Part shown: positions 24,708-33,357 of the stretch, piece after piece
How the letters are laid out: every line of letters starts with the position of its first letter
Position numbering within the stretch: position 1 is the first letter of the stretch
Source: an uncultured Collinsella sp.
Lineage (GTDB): Bacteria > Actinomycetota > Coriobacteriia > Coriobacteriales > Coriobacteriaceae
Direction of reading: 5' to 3'
NCBI GenBank assembly: GCA_900757185.1
Contig: CAAEMX010000008.1
Coordinates: 1-64,000 of the forward strand
DNA: 64,000 bases
Position numbers and translations under genes: made by a program
The notes under the pieces: generated by a model
Seen by the model: only the letters and a program-made list of their open reading frames with translations
The model's database searches: none
What the model was told of the DNA's origin: nothing

Positions 24708-24726
24708 AAAAAAGCCCCGTCCCAAA
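24708..24726. repeat. Inverted copy of the GGGACGGGG repeat core
   Basis: On the minus strand this reads TTTGGGACGGGGCTTTTTT, sharing 16 of its bases with the core at 23216-23234. The two copies bracket the DUF4143 ATPase gene in opposite orientation. Confidence 0.65.
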
Positions 24727-24753
24727 TGAGCTGCTCTGCAGTTGACGGCACCT

Positions 24754-24792
24754 AAAAGAAACGAGCCCGCATCCCTTGGGGACACGGGCTCG
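24754..24792 (-). terminator. Second copy of the tRNA-Leu terminator
   Basis: On the minus strand CGAGCCCG and CGGGCTCG (24785-24792 and 24762-24769) form a stem, followed by TTTCTTTT. It matches the terminator at 24950-24985 closely, pointing to a duplication of the tRNA 3' end plus terminator. Confidence 0.7.
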
Positions 24793-24803
24793 TAGACAAT
24801 ACG

Positions 24804-24950
24804 TGGTAGGGGCGGTGGGACGTCTGCGCATTTGCTGCGCAAATGCGCACCGGCTTCGGCCGCCTGTCGGCGCCCTCGCCGGCTCGCTACGGACGCTGCG
24901 CGTCCGCTTGACGCTCGCCCCCTCGCGGGTTCGAGCCCCACCGGCGTCCA
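24804..24950 (-). pseudogene. tRNA 3'-end remnants
   Basis: TGGTAGGGGCGGTGGGA at 24804-24820 is an exact 17-bp copy of the tRNA-Leu 3' end at 25000-25016 (CCA, acceptor and part of the T stem on the minus strand), but no tRNA body follows. Next to it GCGCATTTGC/GCAAATGCGC (24826-24835, 24839-24848) form a perfect hairpin. On the plus strand 24925-24950 resembles another tRNA T arm and acceptor end (GCGGG, TTCGAGC, CCCAC, ending CCA) with one stem mismatch. This looks like a decayed tRNA cluster or an attachment-site scar. Confidence 0.55.
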
Positions 24951-24985
24951 AAAGAAACAAGCCCGCATCCCCATGGGGCACGGGC
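24950..24985 (-). terminator. Terminator of tRNA-Leu
   Basis: On the minus strand a GCCCG...CGGGC stem with an inner CCCC/GGGG pairing is followed by TTGTTTCTTTT, 15 nt after the tRNA CCA end. Confidence 0.75.
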
Positions 24986-24999
24986 CCGTAAAAGCCAAA

Positions 25000-25084
25000 T
25001 GGTAGGGGCGGTGGGACTCGAACCCACAATCCTTGCGGCGAGAGATTTTAAGTCTCCTGCGTATGCCAATTCCGCCACGCCCCC
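25000..25084 (-). tRNA. tRNA-Leu (anticodon UAA)
   Basis: The minus strand folds as a class II tRNA of 85 nt including encoded CCA. The acceptor stem GGGGGCG pairs with CGCCCCU (one G-U). The anticodon stem GGAGA/UCUCU closes the loop CUUAAAA, giving UAA. A variable arm with CGCCGCAAGG is present, and the T arm is GUGGG-UUCGAGU-CCCAC. A short protein frame across this region is a by-product of the tRNA sequence. Confidence 0.95.
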
Positions 25085-25115
25085 GTGAGACTAGAAGTCT
25101 AGCACAAGCCGTCCG

Positions 25116-25739
25116 TTACGCGTTGACGGCCATCGAGTGCTGCCCCGACTTCTCCAGGAACTCCTGGAACTTGGCTTCGTCGCCCTTGTTCTTGTACTGC
25201 AGGGCCAGCAGGTACTCCAGGCGGCAGCGCTTGACCGGGTCGTCGCCGACATCCTCGAGCATGCGCTCCAACTCGGGAATGTCGTTGTGGCGCTTGAGGA
25301 TCATCGTGTCGTACATCAGCTGACACTCGTGTGCAACCGCCTCGGCTTGACCGCCCTCAAAGCCCTTGATCTCGCGCAACAGCTCTTTGGACTTTTTGCG
25401 GTCCTCCTGGCCAACATAGTAGTTAAAGGCCTTAATGACCAGGTCGACGCGCTGCATCTTGGGGAGGTTGAGTCCCAGCAGCAGGTCGAACATCTCGCTG
25501 GCGCGCTCGTGGTCCTCGCGCAGCAGATAGGAGTTCAGACGCAGGTAGTCGCGGTTGTAGCGCGGGTACAGCATGCTGGTGAGTTTGCCGTCGAGCAAAC
25601 GATCGAACTCGTCCCACTGCTTGGCAGCCATAAGCTGCTGCAGGCGCTTAAACGTGGTGCGTTTTTTGATGCTAAAGAACACCGACACGGCGATACAGAT
25701 GATAACGACGGCGGTCCAGAGTGTGCGGGAATCGGGCAT
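25116..25739 (-). CDS. Membrane-anchored helical-repeat protein, function unknown
   Basis: A 207-residue protein. Residues 8-24 are a membrane helix (TAVVIICIAVSVFFSI) followed by a basic stretch, so the rest is probably cytoplasmic. The remainder is entirely helical and TPR-like: pairs such as WDEFDRLLDGKL, RASEMFDLLLGLN, KKSKELLREIKGF and RCRLEYLLALQYKNKGDEAKF. No family recognised. AAGGA spaced about 7 nt supports the ATG. A scaffold role is possible but unproven. Confidence 0.8.
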   Translation of the reverse strand: MPDSRTLWTAVVIICIAVSVFFSIKKRTTFKRLQQLMAAKQWDEFDRLLDGKLTSMLYPRYNRDYLRLNSYLLREDHERASEMFDLLLGLNLPKMQRVDLVIKAFNYYVGQEDRKKSKELLREIKGFEGGQAEAVAHECQLMYDTMILKRHNDIPELERMLEDVGDDPVKRCRLEYLLALQYKNKGDEAKFQEFLEKSGQHSMAVNA

Positions 25740-25902
25740 ATTAGGGTCCTTAGTCGCTCATAAAGCGAGCGGTATGACAACACGTACTAGATGTATTATA
25801 CGCAGCGCGCAAGCAAACTGGCATAAAAGCTCATCGAGGCTAAGTGCCATCGCTCGCTGCGGTACACTTACCTAAAGTAAACCATGAAGGGAGACATTAC
25901 CT

Positions 25903-26190
25903 ATGAAGAAGATCGTTTTGGCTTGCGGTGCTGGCGCTGCTACTTCCACGCTCGTTGCCCAGAAGGTCGCCACCATGCTCGATGCCAACGGTTATGCCGG
26001 CAAGTACGAGATCGTGCAGTGCGCTATCTCCGAGGCCAAGGATTACTGCGACGAGGGCGCTGACCTGCTGATCGCCACCACCGTTGCCCCCGAGGGACTC
26101 ACCTGCCCGTACGTGAGCGGCGTGCCCTTCATGACCGGCATGAACCGCGTCGCTGCCGAGAAGGCCGTCCTCGACGTCATGGCTCAGTAG
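25903..26190 (+). CDS. Stand-alone galactitol-type PTS EIIB component
   Basis: A 95-residue protein with the P-loop-like Cys motif of lactose/galactitol-type IIB: MKKIVLACGAGAATSTLV, Cys8 being the phosphoryl acceptor. Whole-protein match includes ATTVAPEGLTCPYVSGVPFMTG. No IIA or IIC partner is near. It may serve a permease encoded elsewhere or act as a regulatory phosphocarrier. AAGGGAG upstream supports the start. The VOC gene follows after 11 nt. Confidence 0.88.
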   Translation: MKKIVLACGAGAATSTLVAQKVATMLDANGYAGKYEIVQCAISEAKDYCDEGADLLIATTVAPEGLTCPYVSGVPFMTGMNRVAAEKAVLDVMAQ

Positions 26191-26201
26191 GCGCTGACTG
26201 T

Positions 26202-26576
26202 ATGAGTGAGCAGAACGCCAACCCGGTCGAGCTTTTTGGCATGCGCGTTGCCCATGTGGGCATCAACACCACCGACCCGGTAGACGCCTTGGAGATCGCG
26301 GAGCTGTTCTCGACGATGATGGGCCTGCCCGTTATCGAGACCCCGGTTTCGTACTTTAACGATTCGCTGGTCGAGGTTATGAAGCAGAACGGTCGTGGCA
26401 CCAAGGGCCACATTGGCTTTGCCGTCAACGACATCGATGCGGCCGAGAAGTGGTTTGCCGAGCGCGGGCTCGAGGTCAACGAGGAGTCGCGCGCGCTGCT
26501 GCCCGACGGTAGCACCAAGCTCGTGTACTTTAAGCGCGAGTTCGCCGGCTTCGCCGTGCACCTGTGCCGCGAGTAG
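26202..26576 (+). CDS. VOC-family protein resembling the KDPG aldolase-associated domain
   Basis: A 124-residue glyoxalase-fold protein. MRVAHVGINTTDPVDALEIA, the FSTMMGLPVIETP segment, GHIGFAVNDIDAAEKWFAE and YFKREFAGFAVHL match the VOC domain that is fused to some 2-dehydro-3-deoxyphosphogluconate aldolases. Here it is free-standing and lies just behind the galactitol-type IIB gene, suggesting a role in sugar-acid metabolism. Ribosome site is poor, so translation probably depends on the upstream gene. Confidence 0.75.
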   Translation: MSEQNANPVELFGMRVAHVGINTTDPVDALEIAELFSTMMGLPVIETPVSYFNDSLVEVMKQNGRGTKGHIGFAVNDIDAAEKWFAERGLEVNEESRALLPDGSTKLVYFKREFAGFAVHLCRE

Positions 26577-26668
26577 CGCACGAGCTGCTATGGCTAACGA
26601 AAAATGGGGTAAGGCGCGTGGCTTTGCCCCATTTTTAATGCCGAGAGGGTGACTGACGGGCTGCCGTA

Positions 26669-26856
26669 AATCGAAGGTGAATGCTTTTCCGCGAAGTGAA
26701 CGAGTGAAATCGAGCCCCTGAAGCATCGACACTTTTACGTCGCTCTTTCCTGCGGTTTTGTCAGGTATTTCCTGCGGTTTTGGCGCCAAAAAGTGCGGAT
26801 GCTTCGGGGGTCCAAAATAGGTCGCTCACTTCGCGGAAAAGCATTCACCTTCGATT
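26669..26856 (+). ncRNA. Long rod-like hairpin element, copy 1 (candidate RNA or MITE)
   Basis: A perfect 31-bp inverted repeat (26669-26699 with 26826-26856, inner end TTCCGCGAAGTGA) closes a 188-nt element. Inside, an open region (GAGTGAAATCGAG opposite GGTCCAAAATAGG) is followed by a second stem (CCCCTGAAGCATC and CACTTTT with AAAAAGTG and GGATGCTTCGGGG). Copy 2 at 29733-29912 has the same plan, but the outer half of the stem differs while staying paired. Strand is assigned by convention only. No promoter or T tract is obvious. Confidence 0.6.
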
Positions 26857-26870
26857 CGTGAGAGACGCCC

Positions 26871-28149
26871 CTACCGTGGCAGCCGAATCGTAAAGCGGCT
26901 GCCGACGCCCTCGACTGAGGTCACGCCAATGACACCGCCGTGGCTGTCGACGATCCACTTGGCGATAGCGAGCCCCAGGCCCGAGCCCTGTGCGCCGGCA
27001 TCGCGTGCGTTGTCGGCACGGTAGAACCGCTCGAAAGCGTGAGCTGCGGATTCCTGGTTCATGCCGATGCCCTCGTCCTCAACGCTTATGTCAATCGCGC
27101 CCGTGCCCGCATCGGGTGTTATGGCAAACGTGACGGTCGTGCCTGCGTCCGAATACTTGGCGGCGTTTTGCACGATCACGCGCAGCGCCTGCTTCACGAG
27201 TGCCACGTCAACCGATGCGTTGCAGCGCGGGTCGCCGGTAAGTGCGGCATCATACGCCAGCCGATATGTGTGCCCGGCATCGATCATCTGTGATTCTTCG
27301 CAAACCTCGCCGACCAGTGCAGCCAGGTTGGTATTCGCGCGCCGCAGCACGGTGCGACCGGCATCGCCGCGCGCTAAAAACAGCAACTGCTCCACGAGCT
27401 CCTGCATATGCTCGCTTTCGGCTTTGAGCGAGGCGATGGACTCTGCCAGCACGTCCGGGTCGTCTTTGCCCCAGCGGTCGAGCATGTTCACGTAGCCCTG
27501 AATCACCGCGATGGGCGTGCGCAGCTCGTGACTCGCATCGTTGACAAAGCGCATCTGCTGCAGCTTGGCCTCTTGCATCTGGCGCAGCAGGCGGTTGAGC
27601 GCGACCTCGATACTCGCCAGATCGGCGTCGCCGGTGGTGACGCTCGGCGAGTCGACGCTTGCGCGCTCGATGGCCTGCTCGAGCGTTTCCATCTTGCCGC
27701 CGGCGAGCTGCATGCGCCCGAGCTCGTCAACGCGCAGGGCCAGGTCGTTGAGCGGTGCCATGGTGCGGCGCACGCGGCGGGCGCCGCCGAGCATGTTGAG
27801 CACGCTGATGACTTGCCAACCTACAACGACAAGGTAGAGGGGCCACAGTGCGACGAGGTCCTGCGCGAGGGGGAAGGTCTTGGTGGTACGCGCAAACTCG
27901 ACGGTATAGGTGAGCGTTGTCAGGTCCCAGCCGCGCGCGGGCGTCAGTGACATGCCGTGAACGCTAGCGCTGGGGATCCATCCCGCGGTAAACGCGCCAT
28001 CGGGCAGCGTCTGGTTGTAGCCATAGACGAGGATCGCCGCCGCAACAAGCAGCAGTAACAGATCCAGCCAGACGTAGCTCACCAAGCGGCGCCACATATA
28101 GCTCCAGTTGATGGCGCGGGCGATGGAGGTGACGCGCTTAGCCTCGTCG

Positions 28150-28166
<17 letters not shown>
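26871..28166 (-). CDS. Sensor histidine kinase
   Basis: A 431-residue transmembrane kinase. Membrane helices lie near 33-50 and 104-126, enclosing a short extracytoplasmic sensor of about 55 residues; a HAMP-like linker follows. The H box is FVNDASHELRTPIAVIQGY; the ATPase part has VIVQNAAKYSD (N box), VEDEGIGM (G1), FERFYRAD (F box) and GSGLGLAIAKWIV (G2). It starts inside the end of the response regulator gene (17-nt overlap), with GGGGTGGG as ribosome site. The signal is unknown. Confidence 0.93.
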
Positions 28167-28920
<754 letters not shown>

Positions 28921-28938
28921 ACGTGCCCCCGTCTGCGA

Positions 28939-29481
28939 TTACTTGTCGTCGTTGAGATTTTGCTTGATGTCGTCCGCGGCATTGGCAGCGCTGTCCATCA
29001 GGGTGTTGATGCTGCCGGGCACGTCGCCGTCGCTATCGATGCGGTAGCGCATGCCAAAGAACAGGCCAATGAGCATCAGCCAAATCGTGGCGCCCCAGGC
29101 AAACAGCGCGACGATGGGGATCAGGATGGGGATGTTGAGGATGATCGCATCGCGGCGCGTGGCGATAAACTTGGTGTCCAGGCTCAGGCGGAAGAGCTTT
29201 TTGAGGTACTCCCACACGCTGTCCATCTTCTTGGAGAAGTCGGTCTTTTCGCTCGACTTTTCGTAGGCGGCCTGCGCGGCGACCATCTCGGCCGAGGGCT
29301 CATCGACTGGCGCGGACTCGGTGGCGGCGTACGCCGACGTGGTCTGGGTCTTGCCATGCGACTCGAGCCAAATGATGGCATCCAGCACGTTGCCGTCGGC
29401 GGCGTCGAGCGCGGCCTTGGCATCGGTGTAGCTCACGTTGCACTTGGTGCGGATGGTTTCAACTTTTTCGAGGTCGTCCAT
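28939..29481 (-). CDS. UBA-like domain membrane protein (DUF4342-type)
   Basis: A 180-residue protein. Residues 1-45 form a UBA/EF-Ts-like three-helix domain (VETIRTKCNVSYTDAKAALD...DAIIWLE). A polar linker follows, then a basic patch (FRLSLDTKFIATRR) and a hydrophobic segment of about 35 residues with two possible membrane helices. The acidic tail contains coiled-coil-like sequence. This pattern matches DUF4342 proteins of unknown function. AAAGGACAGG precedes ATG 29481; the gene is 18 nt upstream of the response regulator and probably co-transcribed. Confidence 0.75.
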   Translation of the reverse strand: MDDLEKVETIRTKCNVSYTDAKAALDAADGNVLDAIIWLESHGKTQTTSAYAATESAPVDEPSAEMVAAQAAYEKSSEKTDFSKKMDSVWEYLKKLFRLSLDTKFIATRRDAIILNIPILIPIVALFAWGATIWLMLIGLFFGMRYRIDSDGDVPGSINTLMDSAANAADDIKQNLNDDK

Positions 29482-29732
29482 GACCTGTCCTTTCGTTCGA
29501 TGGGCGCGACGCCGGGCGATTTGCCCGGGCACGAGCGTTGCGTTCGGCGGCCTGCGTGGTGCCGCCCCGCCCTTGGTCGAACTCTATAGTGCAGGTTATA
29601 GATTAAGCGATTCTTGAGCCAAGATTAATGTTGGATGAGTTTTTGGGTGGTGCGGAGGCGGGCAGGGGCAGAAAAGGCAGGTTTTGCGTGGCGTGAAGGA
29701 GGGGCGGTCTGATCTTTGGGATAGCTGATAGC

Positions 29733-29912
29733 GAGGTCTAATACTTTTCCGAGAAGTGAATGAGTGAAAACGGACCCCCGAAGCATCGACACTTTAGAGG
29801 TGCCGCTTCCTGCGGTTTCAATGCTGAAATCCCACGATTTTGCCGCCGAAAAATGCGGATGTTTCAGAGGTCCAAAAACAGCCGTTCACTTCGCGGAAAA
29901 GTATTAGACCTC
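29733..29912 (+). ncRNA. Long rod-like hairpin element, copy 2 (candidate RNA or MITE)
   Basis: 28-nt arms at 29733-29760 and 29885-29912 pair with a single mismatch. The internal layout follows copy 1: GAGTGAAAACGGACCCC opposite GAGGTCCAAAAACAG, then GAAGCATCGACACTTT pairing imperfectly with AAAAATGCGGATGTTTC. The outer arm here reads GAGGTCTAATAC, unlike copy 1, but its partner changes with it. It occupies much of the 550-bp space between the UBA-like gene and the AbiE genes; the rest of that space shows nothing else recognisable except the AbiE promoter. Confidence 0.6.
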
Positions 29913-29997
29913 AATAGCGGGGGATGGGGTGCCGGTGCAAAACGGCGTCAGAAATGGGGTAAACAAGGCAAACGGATCTAATGGATCAAAAATCACG

Positions 29998-30032
29998 TTG
30001 CAAAAGTATGAAAATATCCTACAATTGCAGCA
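29998..30032 (+). promoter_or_regulatory. AbiE promoter, probably leaderless transcript
   Basis: TTGCAA at 29998-30003 and TACAAT at 30020-30025 are 16 bp apart. The ATG of the antitoxin at 30032 lies 7 nt after the -10, about where transcription should start, and no ribosome site is present. I infer a leaderless mRNA. Confidence 0.55.
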
Positions 30033-30655
30033 TGAAGTACTTTAGCAACATAACGGCGATAAGCGAGCTTTCCGAGAGCGAGGGCGTGTTCACCACGGCC
30101 CAGGCGGCTCGCATGGACATCTCTCGAGATGCGCTGGCGCACTCATGCCGCGCAGGGCGTCTTGAACGGATATGCCACGGCGCCTACCGGATGTCTGGAA
30201 CGCAGCGCCGAGACACCGACGAACTCAACGCCTTTTGGAAGCTCACCAATCCCTCCCTTTGCGCGTGGGAGAGAAAACGTCAGTGGGATGGCATCGCCGT
30301 GAGCGGTACGACAGCGGCGAACCTACAGCAAATGGGCGATTTCTATCTGTCACCCTACAGGATGACCGCGCCCATGCGTATCAATACAAGAAACGAATCC
30401 CTTTCTTTTGTAAAGCGCGAGATTGCTGAGCGGGACATCGTTTGGCTCGACGGCCTGCCGGTAACTAAACCCGAGCGCACGCTTGTCGATCTTTGCCTCG
30501 ATTGCGAGGATCCCTCATTAATTATCGATGCCTATCACGACGCGCTTGGACGTGGACTCGATATACAACGGCTGAAGGATCTTGTAGAAGAGAACTCTAA
30601 AACCGCCAAACGACGCGAGCTGATGGCGCCTTTGCTGATGGTACTGAACGGGTAA
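30032..30655 (+). CDS. AbiEi-type antitoxin, type IV toxin-antitoxin system
   Basis: A 207-residue protein with an N-terminal winged-helix domain (VFTTAQAARMDISRDALAHS, then LERICHGAYRM) and a C-terminal domain with VSGTTAANLQQMGD and GLPVTKPERTLVDLC, the usual AbiEi arrangement. Such antitoxins repress their own promoter and counteract AbiEii. Start at ATG 30032 follows from the promoter position and the onset of homology; an in-frame ATG at 29981 lies upstream of the promoter. Confidence 0.9.
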   Translation: MKYFSNITAISELSESEGVFTTAQAARMDISRDALAHSCRAGRLERICHGAYRMSGTQRRDTDELNAFWKLTNPSLCAWERKRQWDGIAVSGTTAANLQQMGDFYLSPYRMTAPMRINTRNESLSFVKREIAERDIVWLDGLPVTKPERTLVDLCLDCEDPSLIIDAYHDALGRGLDIQRLKDLVEENSKTAKRRELMAPLLMVLNG

Positions 30656-30670
30656 TGCGAAACGGAGGAC

Positions 30671-31561
30671 ATGGTGAAGTACAAAACGCCTGCCGCATTG
30701 GAGATGGCTGTTAGGAATGCCGCAAGAGAATCACCAATGGATACTAATCGGGCAATCGTTGGTTTCTACTTTCATCGCTTCCTATGTCGCGTTTTTTCAG
30801 AAGATGACTGCCGTTTTGTGCTTAAAGGTGGTCAAAGCGTCCTGGCGCGAACGCTCGATGCGCGTGTCACAAGAGATATTGACTTGGTTGCTCAAGAGGA
30901 GAGCCTCGAAGAGGCTGTTGCCGATCTGGTGCGGGCGGCTTCGATTGATCTGGAGGATTTCGTTTCGTTTGTCTTTGATCGTGCAGAGCAGATCAAAGAA
31001 GAAGATGAGTATCGGTGCGGTGCTAAGGTATGGTTCACCCCCTTTATGGGAACCAAGAAGCTACAGCCAATTTCAATTGACTTGGTAATTGATGAAGTGC
31101 GGGGACTTGAGCCTGAGGTTCTCGCGCCGATCGATCGTTTGAATATCGAGGGGCTCCCAGTCTGCGACTATCGAGTATGCCGAGTGGAGAGCGCCCTTGC
31201 AGATAAATTGCTCGCAATGATAGAGATGCATGAGGGCCGTGCCTCTTCGCGAATCAAGGATATAGTCGACATCTTGGTGTACGCGAAAACTTGCTTCATC
31301 GATGGGGCTACACTTATCGAGAGAGTCGAGAAAGAAGCGTCTGTGCGCAAGGTGGCAATGCCGGAAGAGTTCGTGGCGCCTCTCTGGTGGAAACAAAATG
31401 GTTCTGCGCAGTATGTAAAGATGGCTAGGCAGGCGGGGGTACTTGATCTCGCGGGGAGTATCACTGGAGCAGAAGAGGTCGTCAATCGGTTGTATGCTCC
31501 GTGCTTCGATCGTTCGGAGAATGTGCGCAAATGGAATCCCCAGACTACGGGATGGGAGTAG
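30671..31561 (+). CDS. AbiEii-type nucleotidyltransferase toxin
   Basis: A 296-residue toxin of the MenT/AbiEii group, which modifies tRNA or other targets with nucleotides. The nucleotidyltransferase core is VLKGGQSVLART...RVTRDIDLVAQ; further conserved parts are QPISIDLVIDEV and SALADKLLAMIE with RIKDIVDILVYA. AACGGAGGAC supplies the ribosome site, 15 nt after the antitoxin stop. Base composition is lower in GC than the housekeeping genes, consistent with transfer. Confidence 0.9.
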   Translation: MVKYKTPAALEMAVRNAARESPMDTNRAIVGFYFHRFLCRVFSEDDCRFVLKGGQSVLARTLDARVTRDIDLVAQEESLEEAVADLVRAASIDLEDFVSFVFDRAEQIKEEDEYRCGAKVWFTPFMGTKKLQPISIDLVIDEVRGLEPEVLAPIDRLNIEGLPVCDYRVCRVESALADKLLAMIEMHEGRASSRIKDIVDILVYAKTCFIDGATLIERVEKEASVRKVAMPEEFVAPLWWKQNGSAQYVKMARQAGVLDLAGSITGAEEVVNRLYAPCFDRSENVRKWNPQTTGWE

Positions 31562-31572
31562 CCCAGACAGTT

Positions 31573-31607
31573 AAGCCGGCGGCAGGAGCTGGTCCCGCCG
31601 CCGGCTT
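31573..31607. terminator. Bidirectional hairpin between converging genes
   Basis: AAGCCGGCGGC at 31573-31583 pairs perfectly with 31597-31607. No T tract lies on either side, so termination efficiency is uncertain, but its position between converging genes fits a shared terminator. Confidence 0.55.
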
Positions 31608-31630
31608 GGGGCGTTACTGCTGCCTATGTG

Positions 31631-33067
31631 TTACTCGCAGATTTGGTCGAGCACTTCGGTGATGGTCTTTTTTGCGACTTCGAGGTTGCGCTGGGCTTGG
31701 GCGACGGCAGCCTCGGCTTGTTTCTTTGTTTCTACGACCTCGGCAAAGCGATTGATGGATTCGCTGTACTCGCGCGTGCGCGGGTCGAGCGCTGGCGGGA
31801 CTTCGATCTCGAACAGGTCGTTAGGGCGGATGGCGCGGATGCTGGCTGCTTCGGTTAATGCTTGAATCAGCTGTGCCCCATGGCCTTCGGTAAGGTATCC
31901 AACGATTATCTCCGAAAACACTACGCGCTCCTCTTCGGTCATCGTTTGGAACGACGGGCGAATGACGGTGGTGTTATGCGAAGCAACTAGGTGTTGCTTC
32001 GCGTCATCGGCGCTGACGACGAGCAGGTTGGACGCGCCGTAGCGACCCAGCATGCGTGGCATGACGATATCTCCAGCGCGGAGCTCATATCGATCGAGAA
32101 CGCTGGGGTTCACCTTTACGATTTTGGAATCCGAGCTATTTGCACTCTCTACAGCATATGCGGGTAGAAGGTTGCCATCTTGAAAATCCTGAGATGAGAT
32201 GCGGCGTACCTCGATTGCATCAATGTCGTTTGATGTGGTGCTCTCGCGGGGCATAAATGGAGCTACTCGCGTAAAAGCGTCACCGAGCGTAGCCCTGTAG
32301 TTTCGGGTGAGGCTGATAAGGCTGATTTTGCCTTTTGAGAGGGCTGCGCGATGCAGCAGCAATTCACGCGTGGCAAAAGTGGACGTTTCGATAGGCGTTG
32401 ATCTGGGCGTATTGGTATCAATGCGGGCCCAGTCGGGGGAGATGGAAAAGGTGATATCTGAGTAATACGATGTTTCTGTCACATATCGAAAACGCGGCCC
32501 GGATTCGATTGCGCTGCGAAATGCAACGCTGCGATTTCCTGAAGACAATATGAGAAGCGCGCTTGTCATGTAGGGCCTGGGTTCAGAAAGTGGCAAATAC
32601 ACGACGCTCTCGATGAGTCCTTCGCGTATCAGGATCGTGCGCGCCTGCTCGGCTTTATCGAGTAGGTCGGCGGGCAGCACTACGGCTGCGCGAGTGCGAT
32701 TCGAAAGGGCGAGCGCATACAGACACCAAATAAAGGGACCCCAGTCACAGAAATCGAGGTAGCCGGGCTCTAAGTAATCGATCAAGGCGATACATTCTTT
32801 TTCGATGTCGTGTTTGCCCGTACGGTAATACCCCGATGCGTCGATAAACACCGGAGCCGCATCGCCATTGCCCGCGCCCTGCCTGCCGGGTTCAAGCTCG
32901 CAAATATCGGGTACGCCGTTGCTGTTCAGGCTGAAACATTCACGAAGCGCCTTACAGTCGATGGCGCCAGGCAGACGGACGGTGAGTAGACGGCTGCCCT
33001 GCTCCAGATTAAGCGCGCGTGAGAGGGCGGCGGCGGTGAGACGTGGCAATGATGTTGTTTCACGCAT
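31631..33067 (-). CDS. Dead type I methylase-like protein fused to HsdS-like recognition domain (A)
   Basis: A 478-residue protein. Residues 1-230 look like an N6-adenine methylase of the HsdM type: AAVVLPADLLDKAEQARTIL followed by LIREGLIESVVYLP echoes the post-NPPF strands of HsdM. However, no FxGxG and no NPPY/F motif is visible; FIDASGYYR stands near the expected place. Residues 270-430 resemble a type I target-recognition domain (YELRAGDIVMPRMLGRYG, LIQALTEAASIRAIRPNDL, FEIEVPP). The tail is a coiled coil. AAGAAAGGG precedes the ATG. It may bind DNA without methylating it. A second, diverged relative is at 48697-50340. Confidence 0.65.
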   Translation of the reverse strand: MRETTSLPRLTAAALSRALNLEQGSRLLTVRLPGAIDCKALRECFSLNSNGVPDICELEPGRQGAGNGDAAPVFIDASGYYRTGKHDIEKECIALIDYLEPGYLDFCDWGPFIWCLYALALSNRTRAAVVLPADLLDKAEQARTILIREGLIESVVYLPLSEPRPYMTSALLILSSGNRSVAFRSAIESGPRFRYVTETSYYSDITFSISPDWARIDTNTPRSTPIETSTFATRELLLHRAALSKGKISLISLTRNYRATLGDAFTRVAPFMPRESTTSNDIDAIEVRRISSQDFQDGNLLPAYAVESANSSDSKIVKVNPSVLDRYELRAGDIVMPRMLGRYGASNLLVVSADDAKQHLVASHNTTVIRPSFQTMTEEERVVFSEIIVGYLTEGHGAQLIQALTEAASIRAIRPNDLFEIEVPPALDPRTREYSESINRFAEVVETKKQAEAAVAQAQRNLEVAKKTITEVLDQICE

Positions 33068-33130
33068 GTATAGAGCCCTTTCTTCTTAGTGGGTTATATA
33101 TTAGCAGAAAATTTTGATAATTTCTAATGA

Positions 33131-33157
33131 CGAGAACAGAGCACTGTGCTATTCTCG
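33131..33157. promoter_or_regulatory. 27-bp palindromic operator candidate
   Basis: CGAGAA (33131-33136) and TTCTCG (33152-33157) enclose AGCAC/GTGCT (33140-33144, 33146-33150), all centred on one point. It lies in the 290-bp gap between divergent genes, close to AT-rich sequence that could be the promoter of the minus-strand gene. The rest of the gap shows nothing recognisable. Confidence 0.55.
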
Positions 33158-33357
33158 AAGTAATCCAAAACCAACTCAATACAAACTGCTTGATGCAATC
33201 GCTACACAGCCTTTAGGTAAACTGCGCTATCAAGCAGGGTGATTTCACTAACGAAGCTACAGGTTAGGTCGATTGTCATCGTCCATGCCTCAGACCATTC
33301 TAAAACATAGAACAGACTTATCGACAAACATCCGCAACCGGATAGGAAGAAGCATTC

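Noticed and set aside
24887..25078. Short minus-strand protein starting MAELAYAGDLKSLAARIV
   Set aside because: This is translation of the tRNA-Leu gene itself, a well-known annotation artefact.
31631..33067. Functional type I methyltransferase
   Set aside because: No SAM-binding FxGxG or NPPY/F motif and no HsdR or separate HsdS partner.
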